NCBI GenBank assembly: GCA_003209655.1
Contig: QCPW01000005.1
Location: 81,118 to 145,117, forward strand
Origin: Prochlorococcus sp. AG-442-M23
Lineage (GTDB): Bacteria; Cyanobacteriota; Cyanobacteriia; PCC-6307; Cyanobiaceae
Direction: 5' to 3'
DNA length: 64,000 bases
Each line of letters begins with the position of its first letter. The first letter of the stretch is position 1. This document shows, piece after piece, positions 9,320 to 18,643 of this stretch. The position numbers and the translations under genes were made by a program. The notes below the pieces were generated by a model, which saw only the letters and a list, made by a program, of their open reading frames with translations, was not told the origin of the DNA and ran no database searches.

Positions 9320-12300
9320 TTATTTTGTCTCCATCCAATTATCTCCAATACCAATATCAACTAAAAGAGGCACATTCAATTTTACACAATCTTCCATAGT
9401 CTTCTTCACTAATTTCGTCGTAATTTCCAGAGAATCTGGTTCAACTTCAAACAATAATTCATCATGTACTTGTAAAAGCATTTTTGCGGGGACATTCGTT
9501 TCTATGAATTTCTTATTAAGTTGAACCATTGCAATTTTAATAATGTCTGCACTTGAGCCCTGAATTGGTGCATTAGCTGCGGCTCTTAATGACTGTGCTT
9601 CCATGCCAGCTCTTCTTGCAGATTGCAGGTCAATTTCGTAAGGATCTTTCCCTATTAATCTTCCAAGTCCATTTTTGTCAAACTTAAATTCTCTTTTTCG
9701 ACCAAAAATTGTTTTTACATAACCTTTTGATAAGGCAAGCCTTTCTTGAAGTTCTAGAAATTTGAAAATTTTTGAATATCTTTCTTTGTATTTTATTAGG
9801 AATTCTTTTGCCTCTGGAGTACTTACTCCTGTTGAACGGGCAAACTTTTTTATACCCATACCATAGATAACTCCAAAGTTTATTGTTTTCCCAACTCTCC
9901 TTTCGTCGGATGATATTTCTTCTTTCTCGAAAATTAATCTTGCAGTCAAAGAATGAATGTCATCATTTTTATGAAACGCATTAATTAGTATTTCTTCATC
10001 CGCTAAGTGAGCAAGTATTCTTAATTCGATCTGAGAATAATCAGCTGATAAAAGTTTCCAATTTTTTTCAGGCAAGAATGCTTTTCTGATTCTCCTACTA
10101 AATTCAGTCCTAACTGGGATATTTTGAAGATTGGGATTGCTACTACTTAGTCTCCCAGTCGCTGTAGCAGCTTGATTAAAGTTTGTATGAACTCTACCTG
10201 TCTTTTCGTTAATAAGATTTGGAAGAGCATCAATATAGGTGCTAAGCAATTTGCTAAGAGTTCTGTGTTTTATCAAATGTTGGATTATTTCATGTTCGTC
10301 AACTAATCTTTCAAGAACAACTGCATCTGTACTCCATCCTGTTTTTGTTTTCCGTGATTTTTTCTTATCCAAATTTAATTTTTCAAACAAGATCTCACCA
10401 AGTTGTTTTGGTGAAGATAGATTAAAAGTCTCCTCTGCTAATCCATAAACTTTACTTTCAATATTTTCTAAGGTGCTTTTTAGTTCTTTTGAGAGTTTAT
10501 CTAAATAAGGGATGTCAATGGTTATTCCATTCATTTCCATTTGAGACAATACTGGCTCTAAGGGTAGCTCGATTTCTTCGAACAATTTGATTAATTCATT
10601 TTTTTCTGTTGAAAATCTTTCTTTTAAAATTTTGACAATCTTAAAAGTTAGAAATACATCATAACCGCAGTAAATACTAGCTTCATCAATATCAACAAAT
10701 GAAAAGTCTTTATTTTTCCCAACTGTTTCCTTAAATGAAGGAGGCTTAAATCCAAATAATCTAAAACTAATTTCACTTAACCCATGCTTCTCCTGATTAT
10801 TTAGAAGATAGTCTGCTAACAAGGTGTCAAAGGTTACTCCTTTAAGATCCAGTCCGTGATTAAAAAATATTTGCCTGTCAAATTTAGAATTTTGGAGTGC
10901 CTTTTCTTTTTTTGGATCCTCTATCCAAGTTCTTAGTTTTGAGAAAACATTATCAATCGATAATTGATTGGGGGTCTCTTTTTTTGTTTGATGACCAAGA
11001 GGTATATAAAATAAATCATCACTTTCTTCTCCAAGACATAGTCCTATCCCGACAAGTTCCGCATCGATTGGATTTAAACTATTAGTCTCTGTATCTAAAG
11101 AAACTATCTCATTGGTCTTTTCTAATCTTTGAATTAATTTATCAAGTAATTCAAAATCATTTACAACAGTTACTATAATTTTAGGGATTTTATTTTCACT
11201 ATTTTTTAATTCACTTTTACTAGAAACCTTTGGATCTTTCTCCTCCTCTTTAGCGACGTTATTTTTGTCAAAACCACCTTTACTAAAAGTTGAATTGAAA
11301 ATATCAATTTGCCTTACTAGAGTTGATAGTTCTAGTTTTTGCAGAGACTCTGAAAGAAGTTCTCTATTTATATCTTTTAATTCATAACCTTCACTTAATG
11401 TCAAAGGTACTTCAGTGTTGATTTTTGCTAAATCCCTTGATAGATAAGCATTATGCTTATCATTTTTAAGCTTTTCTATAACTGAACCTTTTATGTATCC
11501 TTTATATTTTTTATCTTTGTCTTGCTGAATCTTTTCCAAGGACTGATAGATCCCATCAAGCGTATCGTTTTCTTTTAGTAGATTAATCGCAGTTTTTGGA
11601 CCTACCCCTTTAATCCCAGGAATATTATCAGAACTATCTCCTGTTAAAGCTTTTAAATCAACGACTCTTTCTGGAGTAACACCTAATTTTTCTTTTACTC
11701 CATTTTCATTCATTAGGGTTGGATTACCACTTTTCGCATATGGACCACCACCCATGTAAAGGACATAAATATCTTTTTGATCATCAACTAATTGAAATAA
11801 ATCGCGATCACCAGAAAGAATATTTACACACCAACCTTTAGAAGATGCATCATTTGCAATTGTGCCCAATAGATCATCAGCTTCAAATGCAGTAATTTGA
11901 GCAATTTCAAAATCACTATTAACAACTTGCCCATCTTCGACAAATAAAATAGACTTCTCCGTAACTTTAATAGTTTGTACTTGATCTGAACTATTGGTAT
12001 TAGGAATTATCTTTAAGAAAAAATCATTTTCAGCTTGAGTTACTACAGGTGCAAAGGGAACTTTATAAAATTTGGTTTTGGCTTCAGGACTAAATTCTAC
12101 TTTCCCATTAATATTTGAAGATACAATTCCTCCTGGAGATTTAAGAATTGGAAGGTTAAGGCTATCTTTCAAGATTAGTTCTAATTGTTCAACATCTTTA
12201 AAAAACTCATCAGGTGCAACTCCTCTATTAGCTTTATAACTAAAGTCCTCAACATGCCTGAAAGTAGGTTTTTCTGTATCAAATGTAATACAAACCCCCT

Positions 12301-12493
12301 CAGGACTAATATTTTTGCAATTATCCAAAAGGCTTTTTAGAAAACCATAGGTAACACTTGTTGGAAATCCCTCTTTGGTAGTTAAACCTCCATCAATACC
12401 TTTGCTAAATGCATAGAAACTTCTAAAAGCAAGTGAATGACCATCTACTAAAAGTAAAATTGGTTTTTTAGAGTTTTCAGATTTTAAACTCAT
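9320..12493 (-). CDS. polA: DNA polymerase I with an 81-residue insertion in the 5' nuclease domain
   Basis: Repair and Okazaki-fragment polymerase. The 5'-3' nuclease domain (residues about 10-380) has VDGHSLAFRSFYA and ALTGDSSDNIPGI. The 3'-5' exonuclease domain keeps DxE (SLDTETNSL) and a YCGYD motif, so proofreading may be active. Polymerase motif A is SADYSQIELRILAH, motif B RRVGKTINFGVIYGM, motif C QVHDELLFEV. At 1057 aa it is about 80 longer than typical cyanobacterial Pol I, all explained by an extra block at residues 122-202. The start ATG overlaps the stop of the upstream MFP gene (ATGA). Confidence 0.96.
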   Translation of the reverse strand: MSLKSENSKKPILLLVDGHSLAFRSFYAFSKGIDGGLTTKEGFPTSVTYGFLKSLLDNCKNISPEGVCITFDTEKPTFRHVEDFSYKANRGVAPDEFFKDVEQLELILKDSLNLPILKSPGGIVSSNINGKVEFSPEAKTKFYKVPFAPVVTQAENDFFLKIIPNTNSSDQVQTIKVTEKSILFVEDGQVVNSDFEIAQITAFEADDLLGTIANDASSKGWCVNILSGDRDLFQLVDDQKDIYVLYMGGGPYAKSGNPTLMNENGVKEKLGVTPERVVDLKALTGDSSDNIPGIKGVGPKTAINLLKENDTLDGIYQSLEKIQQDKDKKYKGYIKGSVIEKLKNDKHNAYLSRDLAKINTEVPLTLSEGYELKDINRELLSESLQKLELSTLVRQIDIFNSTFSKGGFDKNNVAKEEEKDPKVSSKSELKNSENKIPKIIVTVVNDFELLDKLIQRLEKTNEIVSLDTETNSLNPIDAELVGIGLCLGEESDDLFYIPLGHQTKKETPNQLSIDNVFSKLRTWIEDPKKEKALQNSKFDRQIFFNHGLDLKGVTFDTLLADYLLNNQEKHGLSEISFRLFGFKPPSFKETVGKNKDFSFVDIDEASIYCGYDVFLTFKIVKILKERFSTEKNELIKLFEEIELPLEPVLSQMEMNGITIDIPYLDKLSKELKSTLENIESKVYGLAEETFNLSSPKQLGEILFEKLNLDKKKSRKTKTGWSTDAVVLERLVDEHEIIQHLIKHRTLSKLLSTYIDALPNLINEKTGRVHTNFNQAATATGRLSSSNPNLQNIPVRTEFSRRIRKAFLPEKNWKLLSADYSQIELRILAHLADEEILINAFHKNDDIHSLTARLIFEKEEISSDERRVGKTINFGVIYGMGIKKFARSTGVSTPEAKEFLIKYKERYSKIFKFLELQERLALSKGYVKTIFGRKREFKFDKNGLGRLIGKDPYEIDLQSARRAGMEAQSLRAAANAPIQGSSADIIKIAMVQLNKKFIETNVPAKMLLQVHDELLFEVEPDSLEITTKLVKKTMEDCVKLNVPLLVDIGIGDNWMETK
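11888..12130 (-). other. in-frame 243-bp insertion inside polA
   Basis: In E. coli Pol I and relatives, the helix ending LL(x)SG runs directly into xEADD. Here ILKSPG (residues 116-121) and FEADDLLG (203-210) are separated by 81 residues that look beta-rich and unrelated to the nuclease fold. The block has no intein hallmarks (no Cys/Ser at the first residue, no His-Asn at the end), no internal stop and the same base composition as its surroundings. It would sit beside the metal-binding site of the nuclease. Confidence 0.8.
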
Positions 12494-13551
12494 TTTCTTT
12501 TCTTAGACCAAGGTGGAATATCAATAAAGATTTGCTCTCCAGGTTCTAGTCCATCAATTACTGAAGTTTTATTTCCACTACTGATACCAATTTCGATTTT
12601 TTCAAATTTGGGAGAGTTATTTTTATCTACTTTTAAGACACCTTTTTCACCTTTTTCAGTAACAATCGAAACTGTTGGTACCAAGATTTTTTCTTCATTA
12701 CTTTTAACTTTAAATTCAAGATCAGCAGTCATTCCAATTTTAATTTCTTCAGAAATGTCTTTAAATTTTAAAGTCACTTCAAATGAGGTGACATTATTAT
12801 CTTTAACTGCTCTTTCAGCTATTTTTTTTACAGTTGCACTGTATTTATTTGAGGGATAAGCTTCTATTCTTACAGATGCTTTTTGACCTATTTTTATTCT
12901 TCCAATATCGCTCTCTGGAACTTTAGCAATAATTTCAATACCCTCTGATAATTCAAAAATAAAGTTTTTGGCTTTAGAGTCTGAACTTAAATTTGAACTA
13001 GGAGTAACGTATGAGCCTATTTCTGCATATACAGCTGTTATTTTCCCTGGATATGGAGCTTTTATTAAATAAAAATTTTTTTCAGCTTTCGCATCACTAA
13101 ATTTTGCTTCGCTTGTATTGTATTTGGTTTTGTAGCTTTCATAATCTTCTTTACTAACTGCTCCCTCTTTAAATAAAAATTCTCTTCTTAAATATTCAGA
13201 TTTTTGTTTTTTGAAATTTAACTCAAGTTCTTCAAGCTTATAGATGAAATCCTCATCATCGAGAGTAGCCAAAATTTGACCTTTTTCTACGAGATCTCCT
13301 TCTATCACTTTGATTTCTTCTATTATTCCTTGTTTCCTTGGACCAATATTACTTGTTCTAGAGGCTTTAACTTCTCCACTAGTATTTATTGATTCAGAAA
13401 GAATTCCCTTCTCAACGGAAACGACAAAATTGGAGATGTCTTTTGATTTACTTTTCTTAAAGGAATTACTTAAAAAAACAAAAAATGTCGCAAGTACAAT
13501 TAATAAAATTCCACTTTTTATATTTAAAAATTTTTTTATCAAATTAAGCAT
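12490..13551 (-). CDS. HlyD/MacA-type membrane fusion protein (efflux periplasmic adaptor)
   Basis: Periplasmic adaptor of a tripartite export pump. One N-terminal membrane anchor (residues 13-29) is followed by a biotinyl-lipoyl-like half (GIIEEIKVIEGDLVEKGQ), an alpha hairpin (about 105-160), a second lipoyl half (IKAPYPGKITAVYAEIGSYV) and beta-barrel repeats (KVPESDIGRIKIGQ). 353 aa. No transporter permease or ATPase gene is adjacent, so its partner must be elsewhere. It overlaps polA by 4 bp. Confidence 0.85.
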   Translation of the reverse strand: MLNLIKKFLNIKSGILLIVLATFFVFLSNSFKKSKSKDISNFVVSVEKGILSESINTSGEVKASRTSNIGPRKQGIIEEIKVIEGDLVEKGQILATLDDEDFIYKLEELELNFKKQKSEYLRREFLFKEGAVSKEDYESYKTKYNTSEAKFSDAKAEKNFYLIKAPYPGKITAVYAEIGSYVTPSSNLSSDSKAKNFIFELSEGIEIIAKVPESDIGRIKIGQKASVRIEAYPSNKYSATVKKIAERAVKDNNVTSFEVTLKFKDISEEIKIGMTADLEFKVKSNEEKILVPTVSIVTEKGEKGVLKVDKNNSPKFEKIEIGISSGNKTSVIDGLEPGEQIFIDIPPWSKKRK

Positions 13552-13699
13552 ATTTTTTTAGTAAGCAAGCTATTAAGGATACTTAAAAACTATAGTGAAT
13601 AATCGAAACGATTATGATTAACTTATCCATGAATGGTTAAGTAAACTATATATTACTAGAGGATGATTCTTTGACTAATTTATCTATAAATTTTTTCAA

Positions 13700-14791
13700 A
13701 TGTTAAAAGCCGGTATTATTGGATTACCAAATGTTGGTAAATCAACTTTATTTAATGCACTTGTTGAAAATGCAAAAGCTCAAGCTGCAAACTTTCCCTT
13801 TTGTACAATTGAGCCTAATAAAGGTATTGTTTCAGTCCCTGATCCAAGGCTTGAAGAATTGGCAACTTTAAGTGATAGTGAAAATATTATCCCCACGAAG
13901 ATTGAATTTGTCGATATTGCAGGCCTTGTAAAAGGTGCAAGTAAAGGAGAAGGTTTAGGAAATAAGTTCCTATCTAATATTAGAGAAGTTGATGCAATTG
14001 TGCACGTCGTAAGATGTTTTGAGGATACTGAAGTAATTCATGTTTCAGGGAAGATTGATCCTTTAGATGATATTGAAATTATTAATTTGGAGCTAAATTT
14101 GGCTGATTTATCTCAGTTACAAAAAAGAAGAGAAAGAATAAAAAAACAAGTTAAAACCAGTAAAGAGGCATCTCAAGAAGATTCTTTATTAGAAAAAATT
14201 GAGGATGAGTTACAGAAAGGTCTTTCAGTTAGATCAATACCTTTGAGCGATGAAGAAAATTTAATGATTAAACAATTAGGATTCCTCACTGCAAAACCAA
14301 TTGTATATGCGACGAATTTAAATGAAAATGATTTAGCTGAAGGTAATGATTTCTCTTCAAAAGTTCAGTGTTTTGCAAAAAATGAAAATACGGAATGTAT
14401 TAAAATTTCAGCACAAGTTGAATCAGAATTAATTGAGTTAGAACCTGAGGATAAAAAAGATTATCTTATTGGTTTAGGTGTAGAGGAAGGCGGATTGAAG
14501 TCTTTAATAAAATCTACCTATAAATTGTTAGGACTAAAAACTTATTTTACAACTGGAGAAAAAGAGACTAAAGCTTGGACGATAAAAGATGGGATGACTG
14601 CGCCCCAAGCTGCAGGAGTCATACACACAGATTTTGAAAAAGGATTTATTAGAGCTCAGACGATTTCATATCAAAACCTAATAGATTCAGGATCGATTCT
14701 TAATGCAAAGAATAAAGGTTTACTAAGAAGTGAAGGTAAGGAATATGTTGTAAATGAGGGTGATGTTATGGAGTTTTTGTTTAATGTTTAG
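13700..14791 (+). CDS. ychF: redox-regulated ATPase/GTPase YchF
   Basis: Obg-family P-loop protein associated with ribosomes. The Walker A motif is GLPNVGKSTL (residues 8-17), the switch region DIAGLVKGASKGEGLGN, the base-recognition motif is the NxxE-like NLNEND that explains ATP preference in this family, and a C-terminal TGS domain holds KETKAWTIKDGMTAPQAAGVIHTDFEKGF in part. 363 aa is the standard length. Divergent from the MFP-polA operon across about 150 bp. Confidence 0.97.
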   Translation: MLKAGIIGLPNVGKSTLFNALVENAKAQAANFPFCTIEPNKGIVSVPDPRLEELATLSDSENIIPTKIEFVDIAGLVKGASKGEGLGNKFLSNIREVDAIVHVVRCFEDTEVIHVSGKIDPLDDIEIINLELNLADLSQLQKRRERIKKQVKTSKEASQEDSLLEKIEDELQKGLSVRSIPLSDEENLMIKQLGFLTAKPIVYATNLNENDLAEGNDFSSKVQCFAKNENTECIKISAQVESELIELEPEDKKDYLIGLGVEEGGLKSLIKSTYKLLGLKTYFTTGEKETKAWTIKDGMTAPQAAGVIHTDFEKGFIRAQTISYQNLIDSGSILNAKNKGLLRSEGKEYVVNEGDVMEFLFNV

Positions 14792-14910
14792 TTTGTCTTT
14801 CAATTTTGATGTTTTTATTATTTTAATTAATATTTAATTTAAAGTGATTTTCAATTGGACAAACAAAAAATATAGTACAAAACTTTTTAATAAAAACTAT
14901 GATTAAAAAC

Positions 14911-15861
14911 TTATTCTTCTTGCAAAAGATTTTCAATTTTTTCAAGTAAGCTAACTACATTTAATCCTAAATTTAAATCTCTTAAATTTAAATTTTTAGA
15001 ATATATGTCCTCTACAAATTCATCAATTAAAATGTCCAGTGCATTATTGCCGTAATTTCTATCATAGATTGTTTTATTTTTGTTAATTTCCTTTCTTTGA
15101 AAGGTTTTATTTTCTTGAAGATTTTTGTATTTTATTGGATCAAAAATATATGAATGATTTTCATAATTTAATCTAAGAATTCTTTTTTTATTTTCCATTA
15201 GATTACCAATATTAATTTCTGCATACTTTTGGTTTTTAAAATTAAGAGTTATCCCAAGGTTTGAAGCTTCTATTCCATTTATCAATTCTTTTTTAATAAT
15301 TTGTGCTTTTATATTTGTTGGATATTCACCAATAATATCAAGACACATAGATAAATCATGTGGTCCCCAATCCCATAGAGAAGATACATCTTCCCTAAAT
15401 GGTCCATAATTTCCCCCTGTAGAAAAAATTGATTTTAAGTTCGTTTCATTAAGGATTTGTTTTTTTAATAATCTGTATAAAGGATGATAAAGATATACAT
15501 GATTAACTTTTACGTTGACTTTATGTTTTTTTGAAAGTTCCAAAAATGATCTAGCATCTTCTAAATTTAATGTAATTGGTTTCTCTATAATCACTGGTTT
15601 ACCATTTTTAATTGCTTCTGATGCAATTTCAAAATGCGTTTTAGGAGGCGTAGCGATAATTATTCCATCAATCTCAGACGAAAGTGTTATGTCATGCCAA
15701 TTATCAGTGACTTCATAATCTTTTAACAAATTTCTCTTATCTTTTAAATTTTGGCATGCAATTTTTTTTAAAGAAACTCCCTTTTTTTTCTTTAGGGTAT
15801 TTATGTAATTCTTACCCCATTTCCCAGCTCCTATAAGTCCAATTCTTATCTCATTGGACAC
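14911..15861 (-). CDS. Gfo/Idh/MocA-family oxidoreductase
   Basis: NAD(P)-dependent sugar oxidoreductase. Rossmann motif RIGLIGAGKWGKNY at the N-terminus, IIATPPKTHFEIA, and the family's EKP motif (IIEKPITL) near residue 95. A GTG start at 15861 is chosen because it begins 1 nt after the epimerase stop, as at the other junctions of this operon. A longer form from 15930 would run into the epimerase gene. Last gene of the surface-sugar operon; probably oxidises or reduces a nucleotide-sugar intermediate. Confidence 0.85.
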   Translation of the reverse strand: MSNEIRIGLIGAGKWGKNYINTLKKKKGVSLKKIACQNLKDKRNLLKDYEVTDNWHDITLSSEIDGIIIATPPKTHFEIASEAIKNGKPVIIEKPITLNLEDARSFLELSKKHKVNVKVNHVYLYHPLYRLLKKQILNETNLKSIFSTGGNYGPFREDVSSLWDWGPHDLSMCLDIIGEYPTNIKAQIIKKELINGIEASNLGITLNFKNQKYAEINIGNLMENKKRILRLNYENHSYIFDPIKYKNLQENKTFQRKEINKNKTIYDRNYGNNALDILIDEFVEDIYSKNLNLRDLNLGLNVVSLLEKIENLLQEE

Positions 15862-15862
15862 C

Positions 15863-16924
15863 TTATTGTTTTCCCGTATATACTCTGTCAGACCATTGGA
15901 TAAATCTTTTAAGACCATCATTAATATCAATCTTAGGACTATATTTAACTTGGATTTTTGCTTTTAGTATGTCGGGACATCTTCTGTTCGGTTCATCTGC
16001 AGGATAACTATCTGGATAAGCAACTTTATTACATTGAACTTTCTTACCTAAAATAAGTTCAATTTTTTCAATTAACTCGGTAACAGAAAGTTCTGGTTCA
16101 GGATTTCCGATATTATATGCTTCACCAGGGACTCCATTTAAAATTACGCGAATGAATCCCTCCATAGCATCAGTGATATAACAGAAAGTTCTTGTTTGAT
16201 TCCCTGTACCATATATTTGCAGTGGTATATTCCCTTTAATTCTACTAGTGAAATTCGGCAAAACTCTATAGTCAGTTTCTTGCATCCCAGGACCAAAAAC
16301 GTTAAATGGACGTATAGTATTAGTACATATACCTTTTAAATTGTGATAAATATTGCATAGTGTTTCACCTACTCTTTTACTCTCGTCGTAACATGCTCTT
16401 GGACCATTACAAGATACATTACCTCTGTAGCTTTCTTTTGTAGGAATGTTTTTTGGATCGGGGTCTCCGTAAATCTCTGAAGATGAAAAAAATGTTAATC
16501 TTGCAGCGTTTGCTTCAGCTAATTCGAGCATATTTTGTGTTCCTTTTATAGCAACTTCTAAGGTTTCTAATGGATAGGCACGATAATAGTATGGACTTGC
16601 AATTCCAGCAGCATGAATTATAAAATCAACTGGTTTATTCAATGTAAATTTTTTAATAACATTATGGTTTATAAATTCTATATTTTTATAAACAGGTATT
16701 TCAGCACCCTCTCTCCCTGCGGTAATTAAATTATCTAAGACTATTACTTTAACTTTATCTTTAAGAACTTTTTCATTTAAAAAATTAAAAATTTCCATAA
16801 AATATCTTCCTAGGAAACCTCTCCCACCAGTGAGTAATACAGTTTTACCTGCGAATTGATTTGAAACATCGCTTAAATTAGCTACAATTTGTTCAATATC
16901 ATTTAACAGTAAGAATTCACTCAT
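15863..16924 (-). CDS. NAD-dependent sugar epimerase/dehydratase (UDP-glucuronate decarboxylase-like)
   Basis: Extended short-chain dehydrogenase. NAD motif TGGRGFLG near residue 30, substrate region SSSEIYGDP, GPRACYDESKRVGE containing the YxxxK catalytic pair, and RPFNVFGPGM, all close to UDP-xylose synthase. 353 aa from the ATG at 16924, which starts 1 nt after the methyltransferase stop; an upstream in-frame start at 17026 lies inside that gene and is less likely. Product sugar not determinable from sequence. Confidence 0.85.
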   Translation of the reverse strand: MSEFLLLNDIEQIVANLSDVSNQFAGKTVLLTGGRGFLGRYFMEIFNFLNEKVLKDKVKVIVLDNLITAGREGAEIPVYKNIEFINHNVIKKFTLNKPVDFIIHAAGIASPYYYRAYPLETLEVAIKGTQNMLELAEANAARLTFFSSSEIYGDPDPKNIPTKESYRGNVSCNGPRACYDESKRVGETLCNIYHNLKGICTNTIRPFNVFGPGMQETDYRVLPNFTSRIKGNIPLQIYGTGNQTRTFCYITDAMEGFIRVILNGVPGEAYNIGNPEPELSVTELIEKIELILGKKVQCNKVAYPDSYPADEPNRRCPDILKAKIQVKYSPKIDINDGLKRFIQWSDRVYTGKQ

Positions 16925-16925
16925 T

Positions 16926-18164
16926 TTAAATAATTTGTAAATTTGGAAGGGGAACAATAAATTTACCTCCTGACTCAGCAAATTCGCGATTCTTTTTGAT
17001 AATAGAATCTGCGAAGTTCCAAGCAAGAATTAATAAATAGTCAGGCTTTAGTTCATTTATTGAAGAGGATGCAAGAATTGGTATATTCAATCCAGGGCTA
17101 TAAAGCCCCTGCTTTAATGGACTATCATCAACGATAAAATCCAAAACATTTTCTTCAAGCTCAAACTCATACATTAATGTTGTTGCCTTAGCTGGAGCTC
17201 CAAATCCAGCGATTGATTTATTTTGAGCTTTTATCTTTTTGATAAAATTTCTGAGTTCTTTTTTTCTTTCCCTGATATTATTTGCAAAATTCATAAATGT
17301 CTTTTTGTCATGTAAGGCAAGTGATTTTTCCAAATCTAAGAGATTTTTAACCGAACTATTAATTGGTCTTTTATCTCCACTATTCTTAACTACGCATCTA
17401 ATTGATCCACCATGGGTATTTACTCTTGAAGCATCAATTAATTCCATATTATTTCTTTGAAAAAATTTAACTAAGGGTAATACAGAATGATACGATAGAT
17501 GCTCGTGATAAATAGTATCGAATAAGGTTTTTTGATAAACATCTACTAAATATGAAACTTCAAAAATAAATAAACCTTCTTTAGATAGTAAATTTTTTAC
17601 TGCTTTCGTTATACCTATTAAATCATCAGAATGTGCAAAGACATTATTTGCAGTTATTAAGGAAGCAGTTGAATATTGTTCCTTGATTTTGATTGATGTA
17701 TTTAAGTTAAAAAATTCATTAATTGTATGTATTCCATCTTCTTGTGCTTTTTTCGAAATATCAATTGCAGGATCAACTCCAATCGTTGAGTAACCCATTT
17801 TCTGAAAAAATTTAAGAAAAGTTCCATCATTTGAACCAATATCTAGTATGTAACTTTTAATTGAAGGTCTATATGTTTCTATTATGGATTTGGCATAATT
17901 TGAAAAATGTTCAACAAAAACTGGAGAAGTACCTGAAACATAAACATAATTTTCGAAAAGCTCTACTGGATTAACCACTTCTACAAGTTGAACATGAGTG
18001 CAATTTTCACAGAAAAACAACTCTAATGGGTATTTTGGTTGTTCATATTTCGTATTTTCTTTTGATACAAAAGCATTAGCAGGAGGAGTTGAAGCTAATT
18101 TGAGTATGGAAGCAAGTTTTGAAGATCCACATAATCTACAAACTGCCTTATTTTTTATTTTCAT
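16926..18164 (-). CDS. sugar C-methyltransferase, SAM-dependent
   Basis: Three-part protein as in deoxysugar C-methyltransferases (NovU/TylCIII type): an N-terminal zinc-binding module (CRLCG and CENCTHVQL), a SAM-binding core with ILDIGSNDGTFLK near residue 108, and a C-terminal domain with GFGAPAKATTL. 412 aa. It would methylate a keto-sugar made by its neighbours. 1 nt separates it from genes on both sides, strongly supporting one mRNA. Confidence 0.86.
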   Translation of the reverse strand: MKIKNKAVCRLCGSSKLASILKLASTPPANAFVSKENTKYEQPKYPLELFFCENCTHVQLVEVVNPVELFENYVYVSGTSPVFVEHFSNYAKSIIETYRPSIKSYILDIGSNDGTFLKFFQKMGYSTIGVDPAIDISKKAQEDGIHTINEFFNLNTSIKIKEQYSTASLITANNVFAHSDDLIGITKAVKNLLSKEGLFIFEVSYLVDVYQKTLFDTIYHEHLSYHSVLPLVKFFQRNNMELIDASRVNTHGGSIRCVVKNSGDKRPINSSVKNLLDLEKSLALHDKKTFMNFANNIRERKKELRNFIKKIKAQNKSIAGFGAPAKATTLMYEFELEENVLDFIVDDSPLKQGLYSPGLNIPILASSSINELKPDYLLILAWNFADSIIKKNREFAESGGKFIVPLPNLQII

Positions 18165-18165
18165 T

Positions 18166-18630
18166 TTAATCGCCTGGCTTCCAAGAAATTGAATTGCTAG
18201 GGTCTATTAAGTTTGTTCTAATAACATCTAATTCATATGTTTCTTGATCTCGAGGATTTCTTGAAAGAGTTAAAAATAATGTGTCTTCAGGAAACTTCAT
18301 ACAATGTTCAACTAAAGGAGGAGTGAAGACCATATTACCTTTTTCTACGATAAGTAGTTCTGGTGTTTTATCTGAATTTAAATCTTTATGGTAATATTCT
18401 ATCTTTCCTGAGATTACATAACAGTAATGCCAGTCAGTTTTGTGGTAATGGTTAGCTCTTAAAGAACCTGCTTTTGAATGAATCATAACAGCGCTTTTCA
18501 TTATTGAATCAACCAAAGGCTGAATTGATCCTCTTAAATCCACAAAAGGTTTTTCTAAATTGACTAATGGATTTTTTGGCCAACCCTTCATTTCTTCTTC
18601 TGTTAAAGGTGGGATTTTGGAGGGGTTCAT
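18166..18630 (-). CDS. cupin-fold protein, probable sugar isomerase/epimerase-like
   Basis: 154-residue single-domain cupin. The metal or substrate motif is NHYHKTDWHYCYVISGKIEYY, followed by GNMVFTPPLVEHCM. Position in a sugar operon suggests a nucleotide-sugar 3,4-ketoisomerase or epimerase, or a sensor of such a sugar. The cupin fold is well supported; the reaction is inference. It begins 13 bp after the glycosyltransferase gene. Confidence 0.75.
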   Translation of the reverse strand: MNPSKIPPLTEEEMKGWPKNPLVNLEKPFVDLRGSIQPLVDSIMKSAVMIHSKAGSLRANHYHKTDWHYCYVISGKIEYYHKDLNSDKTPELLIVEKGNMVFTPPLVEHCMKFPEDTLFLTLSRNPRDQETYELDVIRTNLIDPSNSISWKPGD

Positions 18631-18643
18631 AAAATATTTTTAA

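Noticed and set aside
11888..12130. Intein in polA
   Set aside because: No Cys/Ser at the splice start, no His-Asn before the downstream residue, and too short for known mini-inteins.
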